64,000 nucleotides of DNA from Salmonella enterica subsp. diarizonae. GTDB taxonomy: Bacteria; Pseudomonadota; Gammaproteobacteria; Enterobacterales; Enterobacteriaceae. The notes under the pieces were generated by a model. The model saw only the letters and a list, made by a program, of their open reading frames with translations, did not search any database and had not been told where the DNA came from. The first letter of the stretch is position 1. Each line of letters begins with the position of its first letter. Location: positions 186,001-250,000 of the forward strand of contig NZ_VXJV01000009.1 in NCBI RefSeq assembly GCF_008692785.1. Reading direction: 5' to 3'. Positions 30,105 to 38,592 of this stretch are shown one piece after another. Both the position numbers and the translations under genes were made by a program.

Positions 30105-32592
30105 TTTCGCCCTCCTCTTTTACCGTATCCGGACCGCCGAATCCCGTCACGTCAGGCGCCTGCGGCTGATAGCGTTCCACCTCCACCAAAACCGTGTGGG
30201 CAGATGGCCCCTGCGCCAGTTGCGACGTGGCGACGTCCGCGCTCAGAACATTGGGATCGCCGTAAGTACACAGCGTTCCCGCCTTGCCGCCTTTCTGCGG
30301 AGAATACCAGGCACCCTCGTGAATACGAATGACGCCGGGGACATAATCGGCGCTAATCACCACGCCCGCCAGCACCTGGCCGCGGTCATTAAAAACGCGC
30401 GCGATATCGCCGGCTTTCAGCCCGCGCGCCCGGGCATCCTGCTCACACATATAAAGCGGCTCCCGCCCTGCGACGGCGTACGTTTTGCGAAACGCGTCGC
30501 TGGAACAAAGTTGAGAATGAAGCCGTTTATCCGGATGGCAGGATTGCAGATGTAGCGGATATTTTGTTTTCGCTTTGCTGTGGCTGCGTTCGAACGGCTC
30601 CATCCAGACGGGATGCCCGGGACAATCCGCATAGCCAAATCCGGCTATCGTCTTACTGAAAATTTCGATTAATCCCGAAGGCGTTCCGAGCGGGTTCAGG
30701 TCAGGCTGCTCGCGAAACTCGCTATGGCGCACCCACGGCTGCCCCGCCGGATATTCAATGTAGCCTTCGCCCTGCCAGAAGCTGTCGAAATCCGGCAGAG
30801 TAACGCCCAGCGCCGCCCCGGTTTTCACCCCTTCATCATAAATAGCATTAATCCACTGCATTTCATCGCGATTTTCGCGGTACGCCGCCTCGCGATCGAA
30901 GCGTTTGCACAACCCGGCGAAAATATCAAAATCATGCCGCGCCTCGAATTGCGGTTTGACCACCTGATGCAACGCCATCAGACCTTTATTCGAATGCGTG
31001 CCGAACTGTTCAATATCATTACGTTCAAAGCGCGTAGTGACAGGCAATACGATGTCGGCGAAACGGCAGGAGGCGGTCCACTGATGGTCCAGCACCACCA
31101 CCGTTTCCAGCTTCTCCCAGGCCTCAATCATACGGTTGCGATCCTGCTGCGCATGAAACGGATTCGCCGCGCTATAAATCGCCATTTTGATATCCGGGTA
31201 GGTTAATGTCTCTCCGTTAAAGGCGATTTTTTTACCCGGCGCCAGCAGACAATCGACAATTCGCGAAGTGGGAATATGTTCTGACGCGCCGCGAAAATCC
31301 GGCTTATATTTTGCCGCTGGCGGATTAGCAATACTGCCAAGCCCGGACAGCACCGGCCCCGCGGAAGTCACGGTCCCGCCGCCGTTATAGTGCCAGCCAA
31401 ATCCAACGCCGCCGCCGGGCAGACCGATTTGTCCGACCATACTGGCAAGCACCACCAGCATCCACGGATACTGTTCGCCGTGATGCATCCGCTGTACGCA
31501 CCAGCCGCCCATAAACTGCGTACGCCCACTGACCAATATGCGGGCGAAATCCCGGATGTTTTCCGCGCTCAGGCCGCAAATTTCCGCCGCCCACTGCGCA
31601 TCTTTCGGTTGCTTATCCGTCGTTCCCAATAAATAAGGCAGGAACTGCTCAAAACCGACGGTGTAATCATTAATAAAATTCACATCGTAACGTTTCTCGA
31701 CATACAGGGTGTGCGCTACCCCCAGCATCAGGGCGACATCCGTTTGCGGACGCAGCGGTAACTGTTCACAATTAAGATAGTTTTGCGTCTTGCTTCGCAC
31801 CGGATCGACGCTAATCACGCGTATTTTTCCTTGCGCCACCGCCTCTTTTATCTGCGCCCAGTAGCCGAACGCATCGTGATCGGGCACCAGAAATTCGATC
31901 TGCAAATTTTTGATCGGATCACAGCCCCACAGCACAATAGTCTGGCTATGTTCAATCACCAGCGGCAGCGAGGTTTGTTGCTCATAAACTTCCAGTGAGC
32001 CAATGACATGCGGCAGAATCACCTGCGCTGCGGCCGCAGAATAGTCGCCAACAGTGGTCACATAGCTCCCATGTAGCCCCAGCCCTCTATCCATCGCTCC
32101 GCCAGCCTTATGATATTTCCCCACCATTTGCCAGTCGGCAAGGCCGGTAAACACGCCGGAAGATCCGTAGGTTTTTTGTACCCGCTCCAGCTCCTCATAA
32201 AAAAGATCTAACGCCCGATCCCAACTTACACGCACAAAACGATTATCGCCCCGCTGGCGACGATCGGATTTTTCACGCTGACGCAGCCAGTCAAGCCGGA
32301 CCATCGGATAGCGAACGCGTGAAGGGTTATACACCACCTCGCGAACGGCGTTGAGCATATCGCAGGGATATTTATCCTGTTTGAATGGCCGGGTCGCAAC
32401 CCACTCGCCATTCATCACTTTTGCTTCAAAAGCACCAAAATGCGAGCCGGACTGAATCCAGTGTTCAGGATTTTCACCGGCAGCCCACGCTTTTTTGATC
32501 AGCGGGGACGGCGCAAGCGCGCTGGCGGCGCCCACCGCCAGCATAGCGGTCAGAAAACGTCGACGCGACGCGTTAATCTCTTGGCTATCCAT
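30094..32592 (-). CDS. torA: Periplasmic molybdopterin reductase of the TMAO/DMSO reductase family
   Basis: This periplasmic terminal reductase for N- or S-oxides has 832 residues, a length close to TorA. The Tat leader has the twin-arginine motif ASRRRFLT and ends near KKAWAAG. The molybdenum ligand is Ser185 in GDYSAAAAQVILPHV. Further family marks are RYPMVRLDWLRQR, CVQRMHHGEQYPWM, GLPGGGVGFGWHYNGGG and GTPSGLIEIFSKTI. It lacks the extra Tyr seen in DMSO reductases and so looks TorA-like, but the substrate is not proven. It lies between a pentahaem cytochrome and a TorD chaperone. The presence of a MocR-type regulator beside it, instead of TorR/TorS/TorT, is unusual. Confidence 0.9.
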   Translation of the reverse strand: MDSQEINASRRRFLTAMLAVGAASALAPSPLIKKAWAAGENPEHWIQSGSHFGAFEAKVMNGEWVATRPFKQDKYPCDMLNAVREVVYNPSRVRYPMVRLDWLRQREKSDRRQRGDNRFVRVSWDRALDLFYEELERVQKTYGSSGVFTGLADWQMVGKYHKAGGAMDRGLGLHGSYVTTVGDYSAAAAQVILPHVIGSLEVYEQQTSLPLVIEHSQTIVLWGCDPIKNLQIEFLVPDHDAFGYWAQIKEAVAQGKIRVISVDPVRSKTQNYLNCEQLPLRPQTDVALMLGVAHTLYVEKRYDVNFINDYTVGFEQFLPYLLGTTDKQPKDAQWAAEICGLSAENIRDFARILVSGRTQFMGGWCVQRMHHGEQYPWMLVVLASMVGQIGLPGGGVGFGWHYNGGGTVTSAGPVLSGLGSIANPPAAKYKPDFRGASEHIPTSRIVDCLLAPGKKIAFNGETLTYPDIKMAIYSAANPFHAQQDRNRMIEAWEKLETVVVLDHQWTASCRFADIVLPVTTRFERNDIEQFGTHSNKGLMALHQVVKPQFEARHDFDIFAGLCKRFDREAAYRENRDEMQWINAIYDEGVKTGAALGVTLPDFDSFWQGEGYIEYPAGQPWVRHSEFREQPDLNPLGTPSGLIEIFSKTIAGFGYADCPGHPVWMEPFERSHSKAKTKYPLHLQSCHPDKRLHSQLCSSDAFRKTYAVAGREPLYMCEQDARARGLKAGDIARVFNDRGQVLAGVVISADYVPGVIRIHEGAWYSPQKGGKAGTLCTYGDPNVLSADVATSQLAQGPSAHTVLVEVERYQPQAPDVTGFGGPDTVKEEGENAA

Positions 32593-32601
32593 AACTTCTC
32601 C

Positions 32602-33735
32602 TCATTTTTTCTCGGATGTGGTCACATCGCTGGCATGGGTCTGGAGGTATTTCAGCAACGTGCGCTCTTCCACCGGGTTAAGCCGGTAATAGGTGGACAT
32701 AGCTTTCAATCCGGCTATCCAGCCGTTGGCGGTATAACGGGTCGGCGGCGGCGTGCTATGGCAGGCGCTACAGGTGGATTGCAGCATTTGATCGGCATAC
32801 TGCCAAAGCGGATCGACGTTATTGATAAATCCCGTTGCGGGACTCCAGGCGGTGACGCTCACCTGCTGCCACTGCTGATGAGATTCAGGATCGATCTGCG
32901 TTTGCAGCACTTTGACGTTGTCCATCAGCGTGGCATCCAGTACGGCGGAAAACACGCGCTTGCCCCTGAATTGGGTGATCACTCGCCCGCGGCCTTTACT
33001 TTCCCGCCAGCCGGTCACTTCCACCAGAAAGTCACCTTTCTCTCTTTTCAGTACTTTCACCGGCGTGGCCGGGAAAAGCAGAGCTTTCCCGACTGGCGCT
33101 CCGGGCGCGGCGGTAAGCGCGTTTTCACTTAGCGTGTACAGCGTGTCGGTATCCGCCTGGGCTTCACCCTGGCGTAGCAATTGTTGATAACGCTCGCGAA
33201 AACCGCTGCTCATATCCGGTTTGTGGTGCGCTATTCCTTTGTGACAATCGATACAATTGCTGTTTTTCGCCGCGGCAGCGGACATTTGCGCCGCGGCGTT
33301 AGCGGATTGCTTCGCGTGATCCATTGCCTCATAGCGATGACAGGATTTGCAGGTCGCCGAATTGTTGGCGCTCATCCGTTGCCATTCGCGCTGCGCCAGC
33401 TCCGCGCGTTTCCCGGCAAATTTTTCAGGCGTATCGATCGAAGGGGAGATAAAGGTGTGGTAAAGATCGTTTAACGCTTCGGTTTTACGCACCAGTGTCG
33501 GCACAATGCCGGGGGGAATATGGCAATCTTTGCACTCAGCACGCACGCCAGAGGCGTTACGAAAATGCGTACTGCTGCGATATTCCTCGCCGACGGTGCG
33601 CATTGCATGGCACGATAAACAAAACTCCGTCGTACTGGTGTAATGCACCCCCTGCCAGGTTCCCGCAATAACAAGCACCATCGCCGCCGCGCCGCCAAAT
33701 CCCCACCATAGCGCGCTCTTTTTTATCCACGACAT
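32602..33735 (-). CDS. torC: Pentahaem c-type cytochrome, TorC/NapC family
   Basis: TorC-like proteins pass electrons from menaquinol in the inner membrane to the periplasmic reductase. An N-terminal membrane anchor lies at about residues 10-30. Five CXXCH haem sites are visible: CLSCH, CKDCH, CKSCH, CIDCH and CSACH. The fifth sits in the separate C-terminal domain, as in TorC (the plain NapC type has four). The start MSWIKKSALWW was chosen because GGAGG lies just before it, inside a longer frame. The protein has 377 residues. Nine bases separate it from torA. Confidence 0.93.
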   Translation of the reverse strand: MSWIKKSALWWGFGGAAAMVLVIAGTWQGVHYTSTTEFCLSCHAMRTVGEEYRSSTHFRNASGVRAECKDCHIPPGIVPTLVRKTEALNDLYHTFISPSIDTPEKFAGKRAELAQREWQRMSANNSATCKSCHRYEAMDHAKQSANAAAQMSAAAAKNSNCIDCHKGIAHHKPDMSSGFRERYQQLLRQGEAQADTDTLYTLSENALTAAPGAPVGKALLFPATPVKVLKREKGDFLVEVTGWRESKGRGRVITQFRGKRVFSAVLDATLMDNVKVLQTQIDPESHQQWQQVSVTAWSPATGFINNVDPLWQYADQMLQSTCSACHSTPPPTRYTANGWIAGLKAMSTYYRLNPVEERTLLKYLQTHASDVTTSEKK

Positions 33736-33755
33736 ATCTGCCTCCATTATTTTAA

Positions 33756-33885
33756 TACCGGCACGCTAAGCGATATTAAAAAACGAAAATAGAGACACCC
33801 GTGGTGAATGATAGGAACACGCTTCACACTATGAGGCGCATCAAAATAACCGGCTTGCGTAATTCGTAATATACCGTTAGCGCAA
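33756..33885. promoter_or_regulatory. Direct repeats in the torC/mocR divergent region
   Basis: TAACCGGCTTGCGTAA at 33847 and ATACCGTTAGCGCAA at 33871 are similar direct repeats about 25 bases apart. A third copy, TACCGGCACGCTAA, begins at 33756 near torC. MocR proteins bind spaced direct repeats, so these are candidate operators (inference). Confidence 0.4.
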
Positions 33886-33901
33886 TAATGAGGAATCTCT
33901 T

Positions 33902-35380
33902 ATGCTGTCATTATCTCTGAACAGGGAAAGCACCACGCCGCTGCAATTACAAATATTTCAATATTATTTTCAGGCCATTCAGCACGGCGATTTACTTTGC
34001 GGCGATAAGCTTCCCTCCATTCGCGAACTGGCGCTGCGGTTAAATGTGGCGAAAATAACGGTGGTGATGGCTTATGAAAAATTAACGGCGGCAGGGTATA
34101 TCAAAAGCCGACGAGGAATTGGCTATGAAGTTATCTTTACCGCCCCGTTACGCAGCATCCAGCCTGCTATGCTTTCTGTGACGGGCTCCCCTCCGCCTAC
34201 CCCAGGGCCGCCAGGCGTAGCCAGCGACGTGTATAGCGAGCAAGGGCGGGAGATCTATTGCCGTATAGGCATTCCCGATCCTAACGCGTTTCCCTGGTCA
34301 AGCTGGCGCAAGTGGAATAATGTGCCGGCACTGCAAAAAGAACAATTAATGACCAGATATCATTCACCAAGTGGATTATTTTCACTCCGTGAACAAGTGG
34401 TTCGCTATCTTAATTTGTCCAGAGGTATTAATACCTCGCCGGACAATATCATTATTACCAATGGTATTCAGGAAGGACTCTCCCTTCTCAGCCAAATATT
34501 TATTCTACACCAGGCGCAGCAGCGGCAAGAAAAATGTCATATTGTGACGGAATCCCCTTGTTATTCCGGCGCCTGGCATCTTTTTAATTATTACGGCGCC
34601 GCCGTTACGCCTGTCGCAGTCGATCGACAAGGCATTTGTACCGATAAATTACCTGAATGTAACACCCAACTTTGTTACGTCACGCCAGCGCATCAGTATC
34701 CGCTGGGCTATACGCTTTCGTTGGCGCGGCGAGAGGCCTTGTTAAGCTGGGCGCTGCGCGTCGGCACTTATATTATTGAAGACGATTATGATGCGGTCTT
34801 CACATACAGCGATAATCCCTTGCCTGCGCTGAAAGCGATGGATTATCACGATCGGGTCATTTATACCGGCACCTTTTCTAAAACGCTGGGGCCAGGGGTG
34901 CGTCTTGGCTACCTCATCTGCCCGGACGCGCTGCTTCCCGCCCTGCAAAATATGAAAGCGCTGAGCAATAATGGCAGTCAGTGGCTGCTACAACAGTTTT
35001 TAGCGGAGCTGATGCAAAACCAGGTTTTTTATACTCACATCAGTAAACTGGCCTGCCAGTATGCCGCCCGCCAGGCGCTATTACGTACGGGCCTGACAAC
35101 GCTTTTTAGCGAAGGGGAAATTGGCGGCGCATCCGCAGGGCTGCATCTGTCGTTGCGCATCCCGTGGCCCGCGGCGGTCGTCGCGCAGCTACGCCAGCGC
35201 TGTCTGCGCGCTGGTATTTGCTTCGATACGTTGATGGAGATAGAAAACGGCTCCGAAATCGCCTGGCGAAAAGAGAATCACGAAACAGTGATGCTTTTTG
35301 GCTTTGGCGGTCTGCCAATACAGCAAATCCGCAGGGTACTGGCTGTCCTGCAACAGGAAAGAGAAGCGTTAAAAAGTTAA
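33902..35380 (+). CDS. MocR/PdxR-family regulator (GntR HTH plus aminotransferase-like domain)
   Basis: This 492-residue regulator has an N-terminal GntR winged helix at about residues 10-75 (GDKLPSIRELALRLNVAKITVVMAYEKLTAAGYI). A fold-type I aminotransferase domain follows, in which TGTFSKTLGPGVRLGY contains the PLP-binding lysine. Such proteins sense PLP or an amino compound. It is divergent from the torCAD-like operon across 166 bases and is therefore the likely regulator of it (inference). In E. coli, tor genes are run by TorSTR instead. An alternative is that it controls yeiR downstream, but the spacing and orientation make that less likely. Confidence 0.88.
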   Translation: MLSLSLNRESTTPLQLQIFQYYFQAIQHGDLLCGDKLPSIRELALRLNVAKITVVMAYEKLTAAGYIKSRRGIGYEVIFTAPLRSIQPAMLSVTGSPPPTPGPPGVASDVYSEQGREIYCRIGIPDPNAFPWSSWRKWNNVPALQKEQLMTRYHSPSGLFSLREQVVRYLNLSRGINTSPDNIIITNGIQEGLSLLSQIFILHQAQQRQEKCHIVTESPCYSGAWHLFNYYGAAVTPVAVDRQGICTDKLPECNTQLCYVTPAHQYPLGYTLSLARREALLSWALRVGTYIIEDDYDAVFTYSDNPLPALKAMDYHDRVIYTGTFSKTLGPGVRLGYLICPDALLPALQNMKALSNNGSQWLLQQFLAELMQNQVFYTHISKLACQYAARQALLRTGLTTLFSEGEIGGASAGLHLSLRIPWPAAVVAQLRQRCLRAGICFDTLMEIENGSEIAWRKENHETVMLFGFGGLPIQQIRRVLAVLQQEREALKS

Positions 35381-35499
35381 CATTTTCTGCTCTTAAGAGG
35401 GGAGAAGTACGACTTTGTCAACTCGCCTCTTCTCTTTTTCACATTTCTTCGCCAGGATTATTGAAAGTTGTTATGTTGTATCAATACTCTGGAGCTAAC

Positions 35500-36486
35500 G
35501 TGACCAAAACCAATCTTATTACTGGATTTCTCGGTAGCGGAAAAACAACCTCTATCCTTCATTTATTAGCCCATAAAGATCCGGCTGAAAAGTGGGCCGT
35601 CCTGGTCAATGAATTTGGCGAAGTGGGTATTGACGGCGCGCTACTTGCCGACAGCGGCGCACTGCTAAAAGAGATCCCCGGCGGCTGCATGTGCTGCGTC
35701 AACGGGTTGCCTATGCAGGTGGGGCTCAACACGCTGCTGCGCCAGGGCAACCCTGACCGGTTGCTGATTGAACCGACCGGTCTGGGACACCCAAAACAGA
35801 TTCTGGATTTATTGACTGCGCCGGTTTATGAGCCGTGGATTGATTTACGCGCCACGCTCTGCATCCTGGACCCTCGCCTGCTACTGGACCAACAGAGCGT
35901 CGCCAATGAAAATTTCCGCGATCAGCTCGCCTCAGCCGATATTATCATCGCCAATAAAACCGACCGAGCCACGGCGCAGAGCGATGCCGCCCTGCAACAG
36001 TGGTGGCAACAGTACGGCGGCGATCGTCAACTGATTCATGCCGAACATGGACAGATAGACGGTAAGCTTCTGGATTTACCGCGACAAAATCTGGCGAAAC
36101 TGCCGGCCAGCGCCGCGCATTCTCACACTCATGCCAGTAAAAAAGGACTCGCCGCGCTAAATCTACCCGCACAGCAGCGCTGGCGACGCAGCCTCAATAG
36201 CGGACAGGGTCATCAGGCCTGCGGCTGGATTTTCGATGCCGATACCGTGTTTGACACCATTGGCCTACTCGAATGGGCGCGTCTGGCGCCGGTGGGCCGG
36301 GTGAAAGGCGTTATGCGCATACAAGAGGGGCTGGTACGCATCAATCGCCAGGGCGATGACCTGCACATCGAAACACAGAGCGTTGCGCCGCCGGACAGCC
36401 GGGTTGAACTTATCTCAAACACAGAAACCGACTGGAATACGTTACAGACGGCCTTGTTGAAGCTTCGTTTAGCGACGCACGCGTAA
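35500..36486 (+). CDS. yeiR: Zinc-binding GTPase YeiR (COG0523/CobW family)
   Basis: YeiR is a G3E-family metallochaperone-type GTPase that binds zinc. The GTG start giving VTKTNLITGFLGSGKTT has a GGAG site five bases upstream and yields 328 residues, the E. coli length. Longer frames that begin in the preceding gene were rejected. Walker A is GFLGSGKT. The metal motif is GGCMCC, and NKTD is the guanine-specificity motif. The C-terminal CobW domain follows residue 225. A histidine-bearing linker (HSHTHASKKG) may help bind metal. The family supplies zinc under shortage. Confidence 0.95.
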   Translation: MTKTNLITGFLGSGKTTSILHLLAHKDPAEKWAVLVNEFGEVGIDGALLADSGALLKEIPGGCMCCVNGLPMQVGLNTLLRQGNPDRLLIEPTGLGHPKQILDLLTAPVYEPWIDLRATLCILDPRLLLDQQSVANENFRDQLASADIIIANKTDRATAQSDAALQQWWQQYGGDRQLIHAEHGQIDGKLLDLPRQNLAKLPASAAHSHTHASKKGLAALNLPAQQRWRRSLNSGQGHQACGWIFDADTVFDTIGLLEWARLAPVGRVKGVMRIQEGLVRINRQGDDLHIETQSVAPPDSRVELISNTETDWNTLQTALLKLRLATHA

Positions 36487-36520
36487 GGTTGCCACCGTTT
36501 AAAACTATGGCGAAATGACG

Positions 36521-37234
36521 ATGAAAACCCGCTATCCCTTGATAATTCTACTTAATGTCGCCGGTCTGGCGCTGTTTTTGTCATGGTATCTTCCCGTCAA
36601 TCACGGTTTCTGGTTCCCCATTGATTCTGGCATATTCCACTTCTTTAACCAGAAACTGGTGGAAAGCCACGCGTTCCTCTGGTGGGTCGCCATTACCAAT
36701 AATCGAGCGTTTGACGGCTGTTCGCTGCTGGCGATGGGGGGGCTGATGCTCAGTTTCTGGCTGAAAGAAAGCGCGTCGGGTCGGCGGCGCATTGTGATAA
36801 TCGGGTTGGTCATGCTGTTAACAGCGGTGCTGCTTAACCAGCTCGGTCAGGCGTTGATCCCCGTCAAGCGTGCCAGCCCAACGCTCTCTTTTGAGCATAT
36901 TTATCGCGTCAGCGAGTTGCTGCACATCCCGACAAAAGACGCGTCAAAAGATAGTTTCCCGGGCGATCACGGTATGATGCTGCTGATATTTTCCGCCTTT
37001 ATGCTGCGTTATTTCGGCAAAATAGCGGGGATTATCGCCCTTATTATATTTGTGGTTTTCGCGTTTCCGCGCGTTATGATTGGCGCTCACTGGTTCACCG
37101 ATATTGCGGTCGGTTCGCTCACGGTTATTTTGATTGGCCTCCCCTGGTGGCTGATGACCCCGCTCAGCGACCGGGCGATAGCGCTTTTTGAGAACTATCT
37201 TCCGGGCGGAAATAAACAAATTTTAAACAAATAG
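36521..37234 (+). CDS. lpxT: Lipid A 1-diphosphate synthase LpxT
   Basis: LpxT is a membrane PAP2-type phosphotransferase that adds phosphate from undecaprenyl diphosphate to lipid A, acting at the periplasmic face. It has six membrane segments. The PAP2 motifs are KRASPTL, DSFPGDHGMM and RVMIGAHWFTDI, with the catalytic His in the last. Two ATGs lie six bases apart. The second gives 237 residues, matching E. coli, and was chosen, although 36515 is also possible. A near-perfect hairpin follows the gene. Confidence 0.92.
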   Translation: MKTRYPLIILLNVAGLALFLSWYLPVNHGFWFPIDSGIFHFFNQKLVESHAFLWWVAITNNRAFDGCSLLAMGGLMLSFWLKESASGRRRIVIIGLVMLLTAVLLNQLGQALIPVKRASPTLSFEHIYRVSELLHIPTKDASKDSFPGDHGMMLLIFSAFMLRYFGKIAGIIALIIFVVFAFPRVMIGAHWFTDIAVGSLTVILIGLPWWLMTPLSDRAIALFENYLPGGNKQILNK

Positions 37235-37645
37235 CCCGTGTAATTAACATTACCTTCAGCGATACTTTTGCATCGTTGAAGGTAATTTATGATGATCCCT
37301 CCCGCCCATCATCTTTTGGTCATATTATTCCTCTGCAAAATGAACAGGCTGCCCACTTTTTAAACGATTTGCGCTTAATTTGACCAGTACTGATGGCTCA
37401 CTTTTCGTATCATAAATTCTTATAAAAAATCACGCGAAATCGCTCGCAATGACAACAACGATCGGGTAATCTCAAATCCGTTTTGCCTCGCCAGATAATT
37501 ATTCTCATTGCGAATAAATTTGTGCGTTCCGCCACAGATTTGTGCTCAAAGAATTGTCTCAAGCTGTGCAGGTAATTAGTCTCATCACGTTTGGCATTTT
37601 TATAACGATATTTATCGTTAAGGACTTCAAGGGAAAACAAACAAC
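37235..37645. other. lpxT-mepS intergenic region with hairpin
   Basis: This gap of about 410 bases opens with a 14-base stem, TTACCTTCAGCGAT pairing with ATCGTTGAAGGTAA, at 37250-37285. It has a weak T-tract and probably ends lpxT transcription. The rest is a long AT-rich leader and promoter region of mepS with no gene I can support. Confidence 0.6.
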
Positions 37646-38218
37646 ATGGTCAAATCTCAACCGATTTTGAGATATATCTTGCGCGGGATTCCCGCGATTG
37701 CAGTTGCGGTTCTGCTTTCTGCTTGTAGCACGACCACCAATACCGCAAAGAATATGCATTCTGAGACGCATGCTGTGGGCAATAGCGATAGCTCTTCACT
37801 GCAAGCCTCTCAGGATGAATTTGAAAGCATGGTGCGTAACCTCGACGTTAAGTCGCGGATTATGGATCAGTATGCTGACTGGAAAGGCGTGCGTTATCGC
37901 CTGGGCGGCAGCACTAAGAAAGGCGTCGACTGTTCCAGCTTTGTACAACGCACCTTCCGGGAACAGTTTGGTTTAGAGCTTCCGCGCTCAACCTATGAAC
38001 AGCAGGAAATGGGCAAAGCAGTGTCACGCAACAACCTGCGTACGGGCGATCTGGTTCTGTTCCGCGCCGGCTCCACTGGTCGTCATGTCGGTATTTATAT
38101 CGGCAATAACCAGTTTGTCCATGCGTCTACCAGTAGCGGCGTCATTATCTCCAGTATGAACGAACCGTACTGGAAAAAACGTTACAACGAAGCGCGTCGA
38201 GTTCTGAGCCGCAGTTAA
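37646..38218 (+). CDS. mepS: Murein DD-endopeptidase MepS (Spr), lipoprotein
   Basis: MepS is an outer-membrane lipoprotein that cleaves D-Ala-mDAP crosslinks to allow peptidoglycan growth. It has 190 residues. The lipobox is LLSAC with Cys27. The C-terminal NlpC/P60 domain has the catalytic Cys96 in KKGVDCSSF, and His residues follow in TGRHVGIYI and NQFVHAS. The known protease NlpI-Prc degrades it. A tetraloop terminator follows. No oddity is seen. Confidence 0.98.
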   Translation: MVKSQPILRYILRGIPAIAVAVLLSACSTTTNTAKNMHSETHAVGNSDSSSLQASQDEFESMVRNLDVKSRIMDQYADWKGVRYRLGGSTKKGVDCSSFVQRTFREQFGLELPRSTYEQQEMGKAVSRNNLRTGDLVLFRAGSTGRHVGIYIGNNQFVHASTSSGVIISSMNEPYWKKRYNEARRVLSRS

Positions 38219-38264
38219 TCTTCGTCAGGCAGCACTTCCCTTGGCTTACCTGATGAGACGATAT

Positions 38265-38298
38265 CAAAAGCACTGCTTCGGCAGTGCTTTTGTTTATT
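38265..38298 (+). terminator. Terminator of mepS
   Basis: The stem CAAAAGCACTGC / GCAGTGCTTTTG is capped by a TTCG tetraloop and followed by TTTATTA. Confidence 0.9.
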
Positions 38299-38359
38299 AT
38301 CCCTTCTGAATCCGTTTTGCAGAATAGCGTATTCGGCCTGGCAGACTACACCGCCAGGC

Positions 38360-38452
38360 GACGATATACCGGATGGCGACGCGTGGCGTCTTATCCGGTC
38401 TACAACACACGAACATAGGCCTGATAAGCATAGCGCCATCAGGCATTCAGGT
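38360..38452. repeat. Paired REP (BIME-like) units between mepS and pdeN
   Basis: One half contains ACCGGATGGCGACGCG and CTTATCCGGTCTAC. The other contains GGCCTGATAAGC and GCGCCATCAGGCA. Together they form oppositely oriented REP units typical of enterobacterial intergenic regions. Confidence 0.8.
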
Positions 38453-38592
38453 CGTATCACCCAGCTACTACTGTGGCAATACGCTTTCCTGCGCATCACA
38501 GAAAAGCATGACTATACGGGGTAATCCAGGCTATAGTCTTATAAATCAACCAGTTTAACCGGCATCCGCCCTTTCAGGTCACACCAGGAATT

